Positions 1 to 7,303 of a stretch of DNA of 16,365 bases are shown piece by piece. The position numbers and the translations under genes were made by a program. Origin of the DNA: Deltaproteobacteria bacterium (lineage in GTDB: Bacteria; Myxococcota_A; Polyangia; HGW-17; SLPX01); the NCBI GenBank assembly GCA_011390535.1, contig JAABSF010000012.1:1-16365 (forward strand), written 5' to 3'. The number at the start of each line of letters is the position of its first letter. Position 1 is the first letter of the stretch. The notes beneath the pieces were generated by a model. The model was not told where the DNA came from and made no database searches. It saw only the letters and a program-made list of their open reading frames with translations.

Positions 1-2
1 AG

Positions 3-1283
3 TGGAAAGAGCCTTATTGGGCTATGGCCAGATTACAACGTATAGATGATTGTTTTGAATGCGAGGTTCGTAGCTATAGAAAGCTGCTGGATATAGATTC
101 AGAAGATTCTGAGGCCTTAATAGCGCTTGCAACTTTGCAAAGAAGAAACGGGAGAATAGAAAAAGCGAAACGCAACCTCCAAAAATTGGTTAAGAGTTTA
201 CCTTGGTATGGGAGAGCCTTTGTAGAGATGGCTTATATTGCCAATACAAAAGGGGAGATCTCTCATGCTGTGAGATATTTCCAAAAAGCGCTTGATGTGG
301 AAGATGACGATCTCTCCACTGCAGAAATTTTTTGGCGGTTTTATTTAATTCATGGCAAAAGGAAACAGGCCGAGAAACTTCTTCGGAAATTATCTATTCA
401 TGGTTCTCCTCTATATCGTACCTTCTTGGCAGAAAAATATCTGGAGCTGGGGCTGGAAAAAGAAGCGAAAAAAGCTGTTAAGCAAGCATTGCAGATGGAT
501 TCTCGTTTTGTTGAGGCGATAGTGTTGAGAGTCCGGTTGATGATTTTGCGGGGAGAATTCGAAAAGGCGGAACAATTCGTGTTAAAGAATGCAGAAAAAA
601 ATATAATCGACAATGAGCACAGGACTGCTTTGATTGAAGCTCTTGTTGACATCTATCTGCGGTGGGATAAATGCAAACGGGGACAAAAAAAGATGCGTGC
701 TCTTATATCAAATGAGTCTTTGGCCCATCAAACAGCTTTTATTTATTTCCAGGCACTTTGCAAAAACGAAGTTTCACAACTAGCTGAGTTTAAGAAAAGG
801 GTTGCAGACCAAGGTCTGGATGAAGAATCTTTGTATAAATTGGCTTTTGTTTTGGATGCTGCAGGAAAAAAAAATGAAGCCGAGGAAGTAGCTGAAAAAA
901 TACTCATTATTTCCCCCGACAATGTTCAATCGCTGAATTTTTTAGGTTTTTCATGGGCAGAAAGAGGGGTAATGTTGGATAAGAGCCTAAAGTTTTTGAC
1001 TAGAGCACATTCTTTGAGACCAATGGATCCGGCTATTATGGATTCTCTTGGATGGGTGCATTTCAAAAGAGGGGATCTGAAAAAAGCAGCTAATTACTTG
1101 GAGACAGCTTTGAAAGTTCTGCCTAATGAACCGGAGCTTTTGTACCACATGGGAAGAATCCAAGAAAAAAGGAATTTATTGGACGACGCAAAGTATACAT
1201 ACCAAAAAGCCCTACAATTTAGACCAGACTTTAAGATTAAAAAGTCTATAAGAAGTCGACTGAAGAATTTGGAGCAAAAGTGA
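3..1283 (+). CDS. TPR-repeat protein, probably 5'-truncated by the window edge
   Basis: The protein is almost entirely tetratricopeptide repeats, about nine, with the usual small/aromatic spacing and repeat ends such as KALDVEDDD, KALQMDS, TALKVLPNE and KALQFRPDF. The C-terminal block (NFLGFSWAERG, then DSLGWVHFKRGDLKKA) is a hallmark of TPR proteins found beside LolB-like lipoproteins in deltaproteobacteria. The first ATG in frame is at 24, but the frame stays open to base 3 and the residues before it (WKEPYWA) fit the first helix of a TPR, so the gene most likely starts outside the window. No good ribosome binding site precedes position 24. Its stop overlaps the next start (GTGA), indicating translational coupling with the lipoprotein gene. 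TPR arrays are protein-protein scaffolds; a role in envelope assembly is inferred from the neighbour. No signal peptide is visible, but the N-terminus is missing. Confidence 0.85.
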   Translation, partial: WKEPYWAMARLQRIDDCFECEVRSYRKLLDIDSEDSEALIALATLQRRNGRIEKAKRNLQKLVKSLPWYGRAFVEMAYIANTKGEISHAVRYFQKALDVEDDDLSTAEIFWRFYLIHGKRKQAEKLLRKLSIHGSPLYRTFLAEKYLELGLEKEAKKAVKQALQMDSRFVEAIVLRVRLMILRGEFEKAEQFVLKNAEKNIIDNEHRTALIEALVDIYLRWDKCKRGQKKMRALISNESLAHQTAFIYFQALCKNEVSQLAEFKKRVADQGLDEESLYKLAFVLDAAGKKNEAEEVAEKILIISPDNVQSLNFLGFSWAERGVMLDKSLKFLTRAHSLRPMDPAIMDSLGWVHFKRGDLKKAANYLETALKVLPNEPELLYHMGRIQEKRNLLDDAKYTYQKALQFRPDFKIKKSIRSRLKNLEQK

Positions 1284-2140
1284 TAAAAAGATCGATATTT
1301 TTTCTGTTTGTGTTCTCGCTGATAGTAAAGAATCTAGCGGGTTGTTGTAATATGAAGAGAACCTACTCTCCCATAAAGTCTCATAATTTGGTGGATATAG
1401 TAAGGGCCAGAAATGTCAAAGCTGAGTCACTGAAAGCTGTAGTGAAAGCCGATCAGTTCACGAAAAAAGGGAGGGTGAAGCTAAAGGTTTATATTCTCAC
1501 CAAAAAAGAGGGAAAGCTCAGATTTGAAGCGACAGTTATGGATAATACAGTTGCTGTGCTGGCAACAGATGGGAAAATGTTCAGGTCAATAGATTTCAAG
1601 AAACATATAGTATACGAAGGCCCTGCGTCTCCATGTAACATCGCGAGGATTTTTAATATTCCGTTGACAGGAGAGCAGGTGGCAGTGGTCTTGATGGGTG
1701 GGGTTCCAATTCTCCGGCACCAAAAATCAGCCGTAGAATGGGATAAATGTAAAGGAAGGGAAATATTGATCCTAAAAAATGAACCCCAGGGTCTCTTGCA
1801 AAAGATTTATTTGAAGAAAAAAAAGGGTAGCTGGCAGATACTAGGTACAATTATTAAGAACCGAAAAGGAAAGACCCTCTTGAGGGTTCTATCTAAAGAT
1901 TTTCGTCTCAGAGATGGCTTGTGGGTTGGAAGATGGACCCATTATTTGCAACCCGAAAAGAAGGCGGACGTGATGATGAGATTTATATCTCAGAAACTGA
2001 ATGTTGGGATACCCGAAGAAGCCTTTAGTATAGATCCACCTGGAGGGCTGGAGACGCATTGGCTTGAATGTCCGGATATTGCAGGGTTACCCTTTGAAGC
2101 AATCGACCCCAAAAAAGAAGAACCTAACAAAAAAGAATAA
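1280..2140 (+). CDS. LolB-like outer-membrane lipoprotein (DUF4292-type)
   Basis: It starts with GTG overlapping the TGA stop of the TPR gene. The N-terminus is a classic lipoprotein signal: MIKR, a hydrophobic stretch, then lipobox L19-A20-G21-C22, so signal peptidase II should cleave before Cys22 and the mature protein be lipid-anchored. The body is rich in beta strands and contains the block AES-LKAVVKADQFTKKG-VKLKVYILT, resembling the N-terminal strands of LolB/DUF4292 proteins, which form an open barrel that holds lipoprotein acyl chains. At 286 residues it is longer than E. coli LolB (about 207). The C-terminus is a charged, unstructured tail rich in Lys, Glu and Asn. Known LolB inserts lipoproteins into the outer membrane; that this protein does the same is inferred from fold-like pattern and its coupling to the TPR gene. 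A diverged DUF4292 protein of other function is the alternative. Confidence 0.7.
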   Translation: MIKRSIFFLFVFSLIVKNLAGCCNMKRTYSPIKSHNLVDIVRARNVKAESLKAVVKADQFTKKGRVKLKVYILTKKEGKLRFEATVMDNTVAVLATDGKMFRSIDFKKHIVYEGPASPCNIARIFNIPLTGEQVAVVLMGGVPILRHQKSAVEWDKCKGREILILKNEPQGLLQKIYLKKKKGSWQILGTIIKNRKGKTLLRVLSKDFRLRDGLWVGRWTHYLQPEKKADVMMRFISQKLNVGIPEEAFSIDPPGGLETHWLECPDIAGLPFEAIDPKKEEPNKKE

Positions 2141-2143
2141 ACC

Positions 2144-2157
2144 TGAACATTTGTTCA
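2144..2157. promoter_or_regulatory. GAAC-N4-GTTC palindrome upstream of comM
   Basis: TGAACA-TT-TGTTCA is a perfect 6+6 inverted repeat lying directly after the lipoprotein stop codon and about 67 bases before comM. It matches the GAAC-N4-GTTC core of the LexA/DinR box known from Gram-positive bacteria. It overlaps a weak candidate -35 element (TTGTTC, 2151-2156). No T-run follows it, so it is not a normal terminator. Operator function is a guess. Confidence 0.3.
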
Positions 2158-2223
2158 AGTCCGAAAAAAACCTTAATTTTCAAAAGGTTGTCAGTGGAAC
2201 GGGGCTTGCATAGTTAATGGTTT

Positions 2224-3825
2224 ATGCATGTTAAAATTCACAGCGCAGATATTGCCGGGATAGACGCCTTTCCTGTTGAGATAGAAGTTGATGTTGGGGG
2301 AGGTTTGCCTGGATATCATTTGGTTGGTTTGCCGACGACGGCTGTATCAGAAGGTAGAGTAAGGGTACGGTCGGCGCTGGTTAATTCAGGGTATGATATC
2401 CCGGCCCGAAAAGTTACTGTAAACCTAGCTCCGGCAGAAGTGAAGAAAGACACCTCGGCGTTTGATCTCCCAATTGCTTTGGCAATTTTATCCGGGCTTG
2501 GAATTATCCCAAAAGAGAACTTTGAAGGGGTTTTGGTAATGGGAGAACTTTCCCTGGATGGACATCTCAGGCCCATAAGAGGAGCTCTTTCAGTAGCACT
2601 TTTAGCTAAACGTTTGGGGGTACATACTCTAATTGTGCCTAAAGAAAACGGCCCGGAGGCCGCGCTTTGTCCATCGGTTAGAGTGTATAAAGGAGAAACA
2701 CTTTCTCAGGTTGAGGGGTTTTTCAATGGTACGGGGGAACTACAACGCGCTCGTGCGAAAAAACAAAGTCATGAAAATACACCTATAGCAGACCTTCAAG
2801 AAGTTCATGGACAAGAAGAGGCCAAAAGAGCGCTGTGTGTTGCAGCAGCGGGAGGGCACAATATTTTGATGGTAGGGCCTCCGGGGTCGGGAAAGAGCAT
2901 GTTGGCGCATCGGTTGGCTCCATTACTTCCTAAGATGACATTGCAAGAAGCGCTGGAATGTACAAAAGTTCATTCAGTCGCCGGCACCTTAAACAGGGAA
3001 GGTATGATGCATATCAGACCTTTTCGGTCTCCTCACCATACTATTAGCACAGCCGCTCTTTTAGGAGGAGGGTCAAATCCAATGCCTGGTGAGCTTTCTC
3101 TGGCGCACAATGGCGTGCTTTTTTTGGATGAGGTCTTGGAGTTTCGTCGTTCAGCGCTTGAGGCTTTGCGGCAACCCTTGGAAGAAAAAAAAATTACCAT
3201 ATCCCGAGTAAAACAGACAGTGACTTTTCCCGCCGATGTCATGTTGGTGTTAGCACTGAATCCTTGTCCTTGCGGACATCTTGGTGACTCTTTGAGAACT
3301 TGTGTGTGTAGCCCCGGGCAGATAGCTCGTTATAGAAACAAGCTAAGCGGACCTCTATTAGACAGAATCGATATACAAGTAGAGGTACCAAGGCTTACAT
3401 ATGAGGAAACAAGGGAGAGCAAAAATGGGGAAAATACGGCTTCGTTGAGAGAGATGGTGGAAAAAGCCAGAGAGAAACAGAAAAATCGGTTTCATGAAAT
3501 TTCCGGTAAAGAGCCCCATATTCGAAAAAATTCACAAATGAACGTAACACATCTCAAGCGTTATTGTATTTTAAATGATAAGTCGGAAGCATTGTTGCAT
3601 CGGGGGGTTAACAAGTTGGGGCTGAGTGTTCGAGCGGTACATCGTGTCATCAAAGTAGGCAGAACCATTGCTGATTTGGAAGGAGAACTCGAGATACAAC
3701 CGCAACACATTGGAGAGGCCATAAGATATCGATCTCTGGATTGGGAACAAGAACCTGAAAGAGAGAAAAAAGAGAATAAAAAATTCAAAAATGAGGGGTG
3801 GATGAAATGTCAAACGCACAAATAG
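2224..3825 (+). CDS. comM: ComM/YifB family Mg-chelatase-like AAA+ ATPase
   Basis: Three parts are visible: an N-terminal Lon-protease-S16-like ChlI domain (about residues 1-165, including GLPGYHLVGLP and VNLAPAEVKK), a central AAA+ Mg-chelatase domain (about 190-395) and a C-terminal helical domain (about 410-500). Walker A is GPPGSGKS at 218-225, Walker B is GVLFLDEV at 297-304, the family's paired cysteines are at 348, 350, 360 and 362 (NPCPCG...CVC), and the Arg-finger block DRIDI is at 380-384. The start MHVKIHSADIAGIDA matches the normal N-terminus of the family. ComM is a hexameric helicase that promotes branch migration of incoming single-stranded DNA during natural transformation; the family is also present in non-competent species, so competence should not be assumed. 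The last 25 or so residues form a basic/acidic tail beyond the usual end (AIRYRSLD) and overlap the next gene. Confidence 0.95.
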   Translation: MHVKIHSADIAGIDAFPVEIEVDVGGGLPGYHLVGLPTTAVSEGRVRVRSALVNSGYDIPARKVTVNLAPAEVKKDTSAFDLPIALAILSGLGIIPKENFEGVLVMGELSLDGHLRPIRGALSVALLAKRLGVHTLIVPKENGPEAALCPSVRVYKGETLSQVEGFFNGTGELQRARAKKQSHENTPIADLQEVHGQEEAKRALCVAAAGGHNILMVGPPGSGKSMLAHRLAPLLPKMTLQEALECTKVHSVAGTLNREGMMHIRPFRSPHHTISTAALLGGGSNPMPGELSLAHNGVLFLDEVLEFRRSALEALRQPLEEKKITISRVKQTVTFPADVMLVLALNPCPCGHLGDSLRTCVCSPGQIARYRNKLSGPLLDRIDIQVEVPRLTYEETRESKNGENTASLREMVEKAREKQKNRFHEISGKEPHIRKNSQMNVTHLKRYCILNDKSEALLHRGVNKLGLSVRAVHRVIKVGRTIADLEGELEIQPQHIGEAIRYRSLDWEQEPEREKKENKKFKNEGWMKCQTHK

Positions 3826-4322
3826 TAGAAAAAAACCAGCGCTTAGAAAAAACAAGATGTGATCGAGAAATATTAGAAAATAAAACGAAAAAATTAATCA
3901 ATCGTACCCAGCCTGTTTTAGAGCGAAAAGCTTTTCATAAAGCACGAAAAGCAGCCCTAATTCTCACATGTATGGTAGAAGATTTTGTTGGAGAATCTCC
4001 ACCTGAATCCAGTATAGTCTGTCGATCTATGTTATCGGCTGTTTTTCGTATTGTACATTGGGTTGATGAGGCTGTAAGATGTGGGCAAGTGGAAGTATTG
4101 CTTAGGTGTTTAGTAGAGGCTTCTTGTGCCAATCTTGCTCTAAGGGGGCTTTTAATGGATGATATGAGTCCGACAAATCAACGTTCTCGAAGGTGTGTAC
4201 TTATGATGTCTCAGTCACGGCGGTTTGATGGGTTTATTCGGGAGCTCTGTGAGTTGTCTGGTAGAAAGGCAAACAGGTTTGAAAGTCCGATCTTTTCCTG
4301 GGCTGTCACTGGGGCATGTTGA
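3807..4322 (+). CDS. Unrecognised Cys-rich protein between comM and maf; possibly four-helix-bundle-like
   Basis: I do not recognise this gene with confidence. The frame opens at GTG 3798, but ATG 3807 has a better-placed ribosome binding site (GAGGGG at 3793-3798, 8-base spacing), giving 171 residues. It overlaps the end of comM by 19 bases, so it is probably translated with it. The N-terminal 45 residues are charged and coiled-coil-like; the rest is helical. A stretch near residues 68-125 (RSMLSAVFRIVHWVDEAV, then a conserved-looking EASCANLALRGLL) faintly follows the pattern of the S23/avd-like four-helix-bundle family, but the usual NIAEG-type motif is absent. Nine cysteines in 171 residues is unusual for a cytoplasmic protein, and they are not in CxxC pairs. 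Codon use resembles the neighbours and the reading frame fits tightly between two real genes, so I consider it a true gene. Confidence 0.65.
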   Translation: MSNAQIVEKNQRLEKTRCDREILENKTKKLINRTQPVLERKAFHKARKAALILTCMVEDFVGESPPESSIVCRSMLSAVFRIVHWVDEAVRCGQVEVLLRCLVEASCANLALRGLLMDDMSPTNQRSRRCVLMMSQSRRFDGFIRELCELSGRKANRFESPIFSWAVTGAC

Positions 4323-4354
4323 CTGAAACGTGGGTGTTAAATGAAAGAAAAAAC

Positions 4355-4936
4355 ATGGAAAAAGAGTTAATATTGGCCTCACAATCTCGGTATAAAAAAG
4401 GGCAGATGAGGCAGCTTGGAATACCGTTCTCTGCTGAAAATCCTCGCTGTGTTGAGGATAGAGTTGAAGGTGAGTTGCCTGAAAAAGCGGTATTGAGGCT
4501 TTCGCGAAAAAAGGCCCTGAGTTTGGCGGCTCATTTTCCGGATGCAATAATTATTGCTTCTGATCAGGGGGTGGAGATAGAAGGCGAATTATTAGGGAAA
4601 CCGCTCTCTGTTTCTGTAGCAGAGCAGCAGTTGGTTAGAATGTCCGGGAGAGAGCACCGGTTGCTCACTGCTTTGGTGGTTTATGATACGAGCGAAGAAA
4701 AGCTTTATGAAGAGTTGGATGTTTGCCGCATGAAGGTTAGAGAGCTGTCCAAAGACAGAATTTCATCTTATATCGCAGCGGATTCACCCCTTGATTGTGC
4801 AGGTGCTTATAAATTCGAATCCAAAGGGATAGCTTTGTTCAGAATGGTAGAGGCCCAAGATCCTACGGCGATAATCGGGTTGCCCCTATTAAGGCTCTGT
4901 GGGCTCCTGGAAAAAGCCGGGGTCTCCATATTTTGA
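4355..4936 (+). CDS. maf: Maf-family nucleotide pyrophosphatase, YceF (m7GTP) type
   Basis: Maf proteins hydrolyse the alpha-beta phosphate bond of non-canonical nucleoside triphosphates in the cytosol, limiting their incorporation into nucleic acid. Seen here: the N-terminal LILASQS block, the catalytic Asp70 in IIASDQG, Lys82 in LLGKP, and a C-terminal block PLDCAGAYKFESKGIALF followed by DPTAIIGLPL, which is the YceF (7-methyl-GTP) signature rather than the YhdE/dTTP-UTP type. The frame opens at ATG 4316, overlapping the previous stop, but family proteins begin right at the LILAS strand, so ATG 4355 (193 residues) is preferred. Oddity: the conserved S-x-S-P-x-R-R substrate loop reads S-Q-S-R-Y-K-K (residues 9-15), so Pro is lost and both arginines are lysines. 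Last gene of the comM cluster, 49 bases from a convergent gene. Confidence 0.9.
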   Translation: MEKELILASQSRYKKGQMRQLGIPFSAENPRCVEDRVEGELPEKAVLRLSRKKALSLAAHFPDAIIIASDQGVEIEGELLGKPLSVSVAEQQLVRMSGREHRLLTALVVYDTSEEKLYEELDVCRMKVRELSKDRISSYIAADSPLDCAGAYKFESKGIALFRMVEAQDPTAIIGLPLLRLCGLLEKAGVSIF

Positions 4937-4985
4937 AAAAGTAAGTTTGGTTTCTATGAGTCAAAAGTTCGGATGAATGGAAAGA

Positions 4986-5186
4986 TCAAAAAGTGAAATG
5001 TTGTGCAATTTCATCCTGTATATCTTTAGAAGAACGGCGAGAGCTTCCATTTCCGCCCAAGAACTCAAGTATTCGTTCTTCAATAAATGCGCTCATACTT
5101 ATGTCACGGTTATCGCAATAACGTTTTACTCTTTCGTAAATATCGCCCCGCACGGATATGGATCTGCGGGTTTGTTTTCTTGACAT
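4986..5186 (-). CDS. Small ribbon-helix-helix DNA-binding regulator
   Basis: This 66-residue protein has the ribbon-helix-helix layout: a basic N-terminal strand with alternating residues (KQTRRSISVRGDIY), helix 1 (ERVKRYCDNRD), the turn (ISMSAF) and helix 2 (IEERILEFL), then a polar tail. Such proteins dimerise, pair the beta strands and insert them in the DNA major groove, usually at inverted repeats. A strong ribosome binding site (GAGGAGGA, complement at 5193-5200) precedes ATG at 5186. It stands alone: there is no adjacent toxin, so a toxin-antitoxin role is not supported by the context, and a chromosomal autoregulated repressor is more likely. It converges on maf and diverges from radC. 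An inverted repeat at 5220-5259 sits in its upstream region. Confidence 0.85.
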   Translation of the reverse strand: MSRKQTRRSISVRGDIYERVKRYCDNRDISMSAFIEERILEFLGGNGSSRRSSKDIQDEIAQHFTF

Positions 5187-5219
5187 AGAAGATCCTCCTC
5201 AGGTGGATAGTGATCTTTT

Positions 5220-5259
5220 CGACTGTTTAGATATAGAATGATGACTTACTATACAGTCG
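5220..5259. promoter_or_regulatory. Inverted repeat, candidate operator of the RHH regulator
   Basis: CGACTGTTTAG at 5220-5230 and CTATACAGTCG at 5249-5259 are inverted copies matching at 10 of 11 positions. The arm-to-arm distance (29 bases start to start) is near three helical turns, so both arms face the same side of the DNA. On the minus strand the upstream arm abuts and overlaps a -35-like TTGACG (complement 5258-5263), and the -10 region (a TCTATA-like sequence) falls between the arms. This is the expected arrangement for repression by the ribbon-helix-helix protein encoded 34 bases away, but binding is inferred. Confidence 0.5.
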
Positions 5260-5285
5260 TCAAGATAAAAACCTTTTTCCCATGG

Positions 5286-5305
5286 TTTTACACAGGTTGT
5301 CCACA
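5286..5305 (+). other. Two tandem DnaA-box-like 9-mers
   Basis: TTTTACACA (5286-5294) and TTGTCCACA (5297-5305) each differ from the DnaA box TTATNCACA at the third base only, and are spaced 11 bases start to start, in the same orientation. The region 5330-5400 that follows is AT-rich. No dnaA, dnaN, gidA or parAB genes are nearby, so I do not call an origin; DnaA-controlled transcription of radC or of the RHH gene, or chance, are alternatives. Confidence 0.25.
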
Positions 5306-5453
5306 AGCTGTTGCGGAAGGATTTCTAGCATTAGTCATTGTTTTTATTGGGCAATTCAATTTTAGATCAAGTTATTTGGCTTCACAAAAAATTGTTTAGA
5401 CGAGCAGTATGCCCTCTATTACAAAATTTTGCTTTATGGCGAAAACTGGATAC

Positions 5454-6134
5454 ATGAAAATGTTGAAAATTCCTATCGATCAAAGACCAAGAGAAAGACT
5501 CATCTCGTTGGGAGAAGAGGCCTTGTCCGACTGTGAGTTGTTAGCGATTCTACTTGGGTGTTCAGGAGAGAAGGATCGGGATGTCTTGAGAGTGGCTCAG
5601 GAATTGAGTCAAACATTCGGAGGGCTCACCGATATGGAAAAATTCGACTTAGAACAGCTCATCAATATAAAAGGGATCGGAGTTGCTAAAGCTTGTCGGA
5701 TAAAAGCTGCATTTGAAATGGGAAGAAGGGCTATAGCCGGAAGTCCGAAAAACGGGGGTCAAATGAAAGATCCTGAAGATGTAGCGCATTGGTTTCGTGT
5801 TAAGTTAGGAAGATTGTCAAAAGAAGTTTTCTGGGCGCTGGGGTTGGATACAAAAAACCGTGTGTTAAAGGCGATTCGTATTGCCGAGGGTCATCTTTCA
5901 GGTGTTGAGGTTCATCCCAGGGAGGTTTTCAAACCACTTCTGTCTATGGGAGCGGCAAATACAATTTTGGTTCATAATCACCCAAGCGGAGATCCTGAGC
6001 CAAGCAGGGAAGACAAAGAGCTGACCCAGAGACTTGTAAGAGTGGGTTGTCTCGTCGGGATCGGTGTTTTGGATCACGTAGTGGTTGGAAGTAGCGGGTT
6101 TGTGAGTCTTGCTGAGAGAGGGTTTTTGAGATAA
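5454..6134 (+). CDS. radC: RadC-family JAB/MPN-domain DNA repair protein
   Basis: RadC proteins carry an N-terminal UPF0758 domain with a helix-hairpin-helix and a C-terminal JAB1/MPN metalloprotease-like domain. Seen here: RPRERLISLGEEALSD near the start, a helix-hairpin-helix (LINIKGIGVAKACRIKAA), and an intact metal site H-N-H-P-S-G-D with the Asp following (H174, H176, D187 from ATG 5454), preceded by EVHPREVFKPLL. The biochemical role is not settled; the family was named after a mutation later assigned to recG, and is linked to DNA processing and found on mobile elements as well as chromosomes. The frame opens at ATG 5409, but residues before MKMLKIPIDQRP are not family-like, so 5454 (or 5460) is preferred, with only a weak TGGA ribosome binding site. 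The length of about 226 residues is normal. Confidence 0.92.
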   Translation: MKMLKIPIDQRPRERLISLGEEALSDCELLAILLGCSGEKDRDVLRVAQELSQTFGGLTDMEKFDLEQLINIKGIGVAKACRIKAAFEMGRRAIAGSPKNGGQMKDPEDVAHWFRVKLGRLSKEVFWALGLDTKNRVLKAIRIAEGHLSGVEVHPREVFKPLLSMGAANTILVHNHPSGDPEPSREDKELTQRLVRVGCLVGIGVLDHVVVGSSGFVSLAERGFLR

Positions 6135-6215
6135 GAAAACTAAAAAATTTTTTGACACTTTAGATGAAAAAAACCGTACAGAAAGTTGGTTATTAAGAGG
6201 GGTAAGTAAAGCAAG

Positions 6216-6244
6216 AAGAAAACGCAGCGTCTGTCCGTTTTCTT
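6216..6244 (+). terminator. Hairpin after radC
   Basis: AAGAAAACG (6216-6224) and CGTTTTCTT (6236-6244) form a perfect 9-bp stem with an 11-base loop, followed by TTTG-like T-rich sequence only within the stem. It lies 80 bases after the radC stop and ends exactly where the next promoter's -35 begins. It may end radC transcripts, though the T-tract is weak. Confidence 0.35.
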
Positions 6245-6271
6245 TGTCAAAAGCTAAGATGGTGGTAAAAT
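6244..6271 (+). promoter_or_regulatory. Sigma70-like promoter for the outer-membrane protein gene
   Basis: TTGTCA (6244-6249) and TAAAAT (6266-6271), each one base off consensus, are separated by 16 bases. A start near 6278 would give a leader of about 33 bases before ATG 6311. Confidence 0.5.
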
Positions 6272-6310
6272 GACGCAAGTTTAGTTAATTGAAGATGGAA
6301 GTCCTTGATA

Positions 6311-7234
6311 ATGCATAAAAAAACAAAGTTATCGGTGTTAATCTTTTCTTTAGTTGTTGTTTTTTCGATTCCTGCTTATGCCGATGGATATTATGGTATT
6401 CGTGCTCTAGGGATGGGGGGGGCTTTGCGAGGAGCAGCTACAGGGAGCTCGGCGTTGTTACTTAATCCCGCCGGGATGAGCCTTATTAACTCCTACGTTG
6501 TAGGAGCCGAGTATGAATATAGAGTTCGCCGGGAAGGGCATGTCGCACACGTTAGTGTTATTGATTCCATAACATCTAAAAACGTGGCAGCCGGAATATA
6601 TTACAATTTTTTTTCCAGCAGACCGGAGGTTTTCAGCCCCATAATGCAGGAAAAAACAAAGTTGAACAAACAGGGGCATCAGACAGGATTGGCGATCTCT
6701 GTACCTCTAGGAAGTCATCTGATTTTGGGAGCAAACGCGCGGTATCAGTATTTCAAGACAATCACAAAAGTGCAGGATGAAGAAGGTGAGCTTGCGGACC
6801 ATGAATCGGATTCGGTGAATACTGTTGGAGTAGATGTTGGTGCCATGGTCAGGATTTCCGAGTATTTCAATGTTTCTCTGGTCGGAACAAATTTGATACC
6901 CACAAAGTCTATGGATGCGCCTTTACAGCTCAATACGGGGATGGCATTTATTTATGGGAAGTACTTGTTGGTTGATTTGGATGTAGTCTTGGATTTTGAC
7001 GTCCCTGAAAGAAAAAAGATGGTCAATGTACATGGAGGCGTTGAAGGATTTTTGGGGGGTCAGTTTGCCATAAGAGGAGGGACTTTTTACAAGAGTTATT
7101 GGGATGCTACATATGTCACCACAGGGTTTGGATATGTTCACCCGAAAATCGCTGTTGATTTAGCCTTTGCTCAGCAAGTGCAGGGTGGGATAGAGACACA
7201 GTTTGGGTTGGCTGTTAGGTTGTTTTTAAATTGA
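6311..7234 (+). CDS. Outer-membrane beta-barrel protein (FadL/PorV/UPF0164-like)
   Basis: A signal peptide is clear: MHKKTKLS, a hydrophobic core to residue 20, and an AYA cleavage site before Asp25. The mature N-terminus GYYGIRALGMGGALRGAATG followed by SSALLLNPAGMS is the characteristic motif (ALGMGGAF...D-ALYWNPAGLA) of the FadL/OmpP1-like and UPF0164 barrel families. The remainder alternates hydrophobic and polar residues with repeated aromatic belts (GANARYQYF, IRGGTFYKSYW, TTGFGYVH), and it ends in a strand (FGLAVRLFLN). At 307 residues it is shorter than FadL (about 420), closer to UPF0164/PorV. FadL imports long-chain fatty acids; substrate here cannot be told. The start at TTG 6305 is possible, but ATG 6311 has better spacing from GGAAG (6297-6301). 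It has its own promoter and lies just upstream of an ECF sigma gene. Confidence 0.8.
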   Translation: MHKKTKLSVLIFSLVVVFSIPAYADGYYGIRALGMGGALRGAATGSSALLLNPAGMSLINSYVVGAEYEYRVRREGHVAHVSVIDSITSKNVAAGIYYNFFSSRPEVFSPIMQEKTKLNKQGHQTGLAISVPLGSHLILGANARYQYFKTITKVQDEEGELADHESDSVNTVGVDVGAMVRISEYFNVSLVGTNLIPTKSMDAPLQLNTGMAFIYGKYLLVDLDVVLDFDVPERKKMVNVHGGVEGFLGGQFAIRGGTFYKSYWDATYVTTGFGYVHPKIAVDLAFAQQVQGGIETQFGLAVRLFLN

Positions 7235-7303
7235 ATTGAGAATTATCTATCACCAAAATATGGCGATTGAGATTTCTTGATCAGGGACAAAGAGGAATAG
7301 CGC

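Noticed and set aside
4986..5186. Antitoxin of a toxin-antitoxin pair
   Set aside because: No toxin-like gene adjoins the ribbon-helix-helix gene on either side.
5187..5453. Candidate replication origin
   Set aside because: Only two single-mismatch DnaA-like boxes and no replication genes around; insufficient.
6164..6196. 10-codon ATG frame (MKKTVQKVGY) between radC and the barrel gene
   Set aside because: It has no ribosome binding site, is too short to support, and lies upstream of the promoter proposed for the barrel gene.
5898..6278. Open frame of 126 codons on the minus strand across the end of radC
   Set aside because: It lies opposite the RadC metal-site codons, has no family-like motif and its start is within the hairpin region; antisense shadow.
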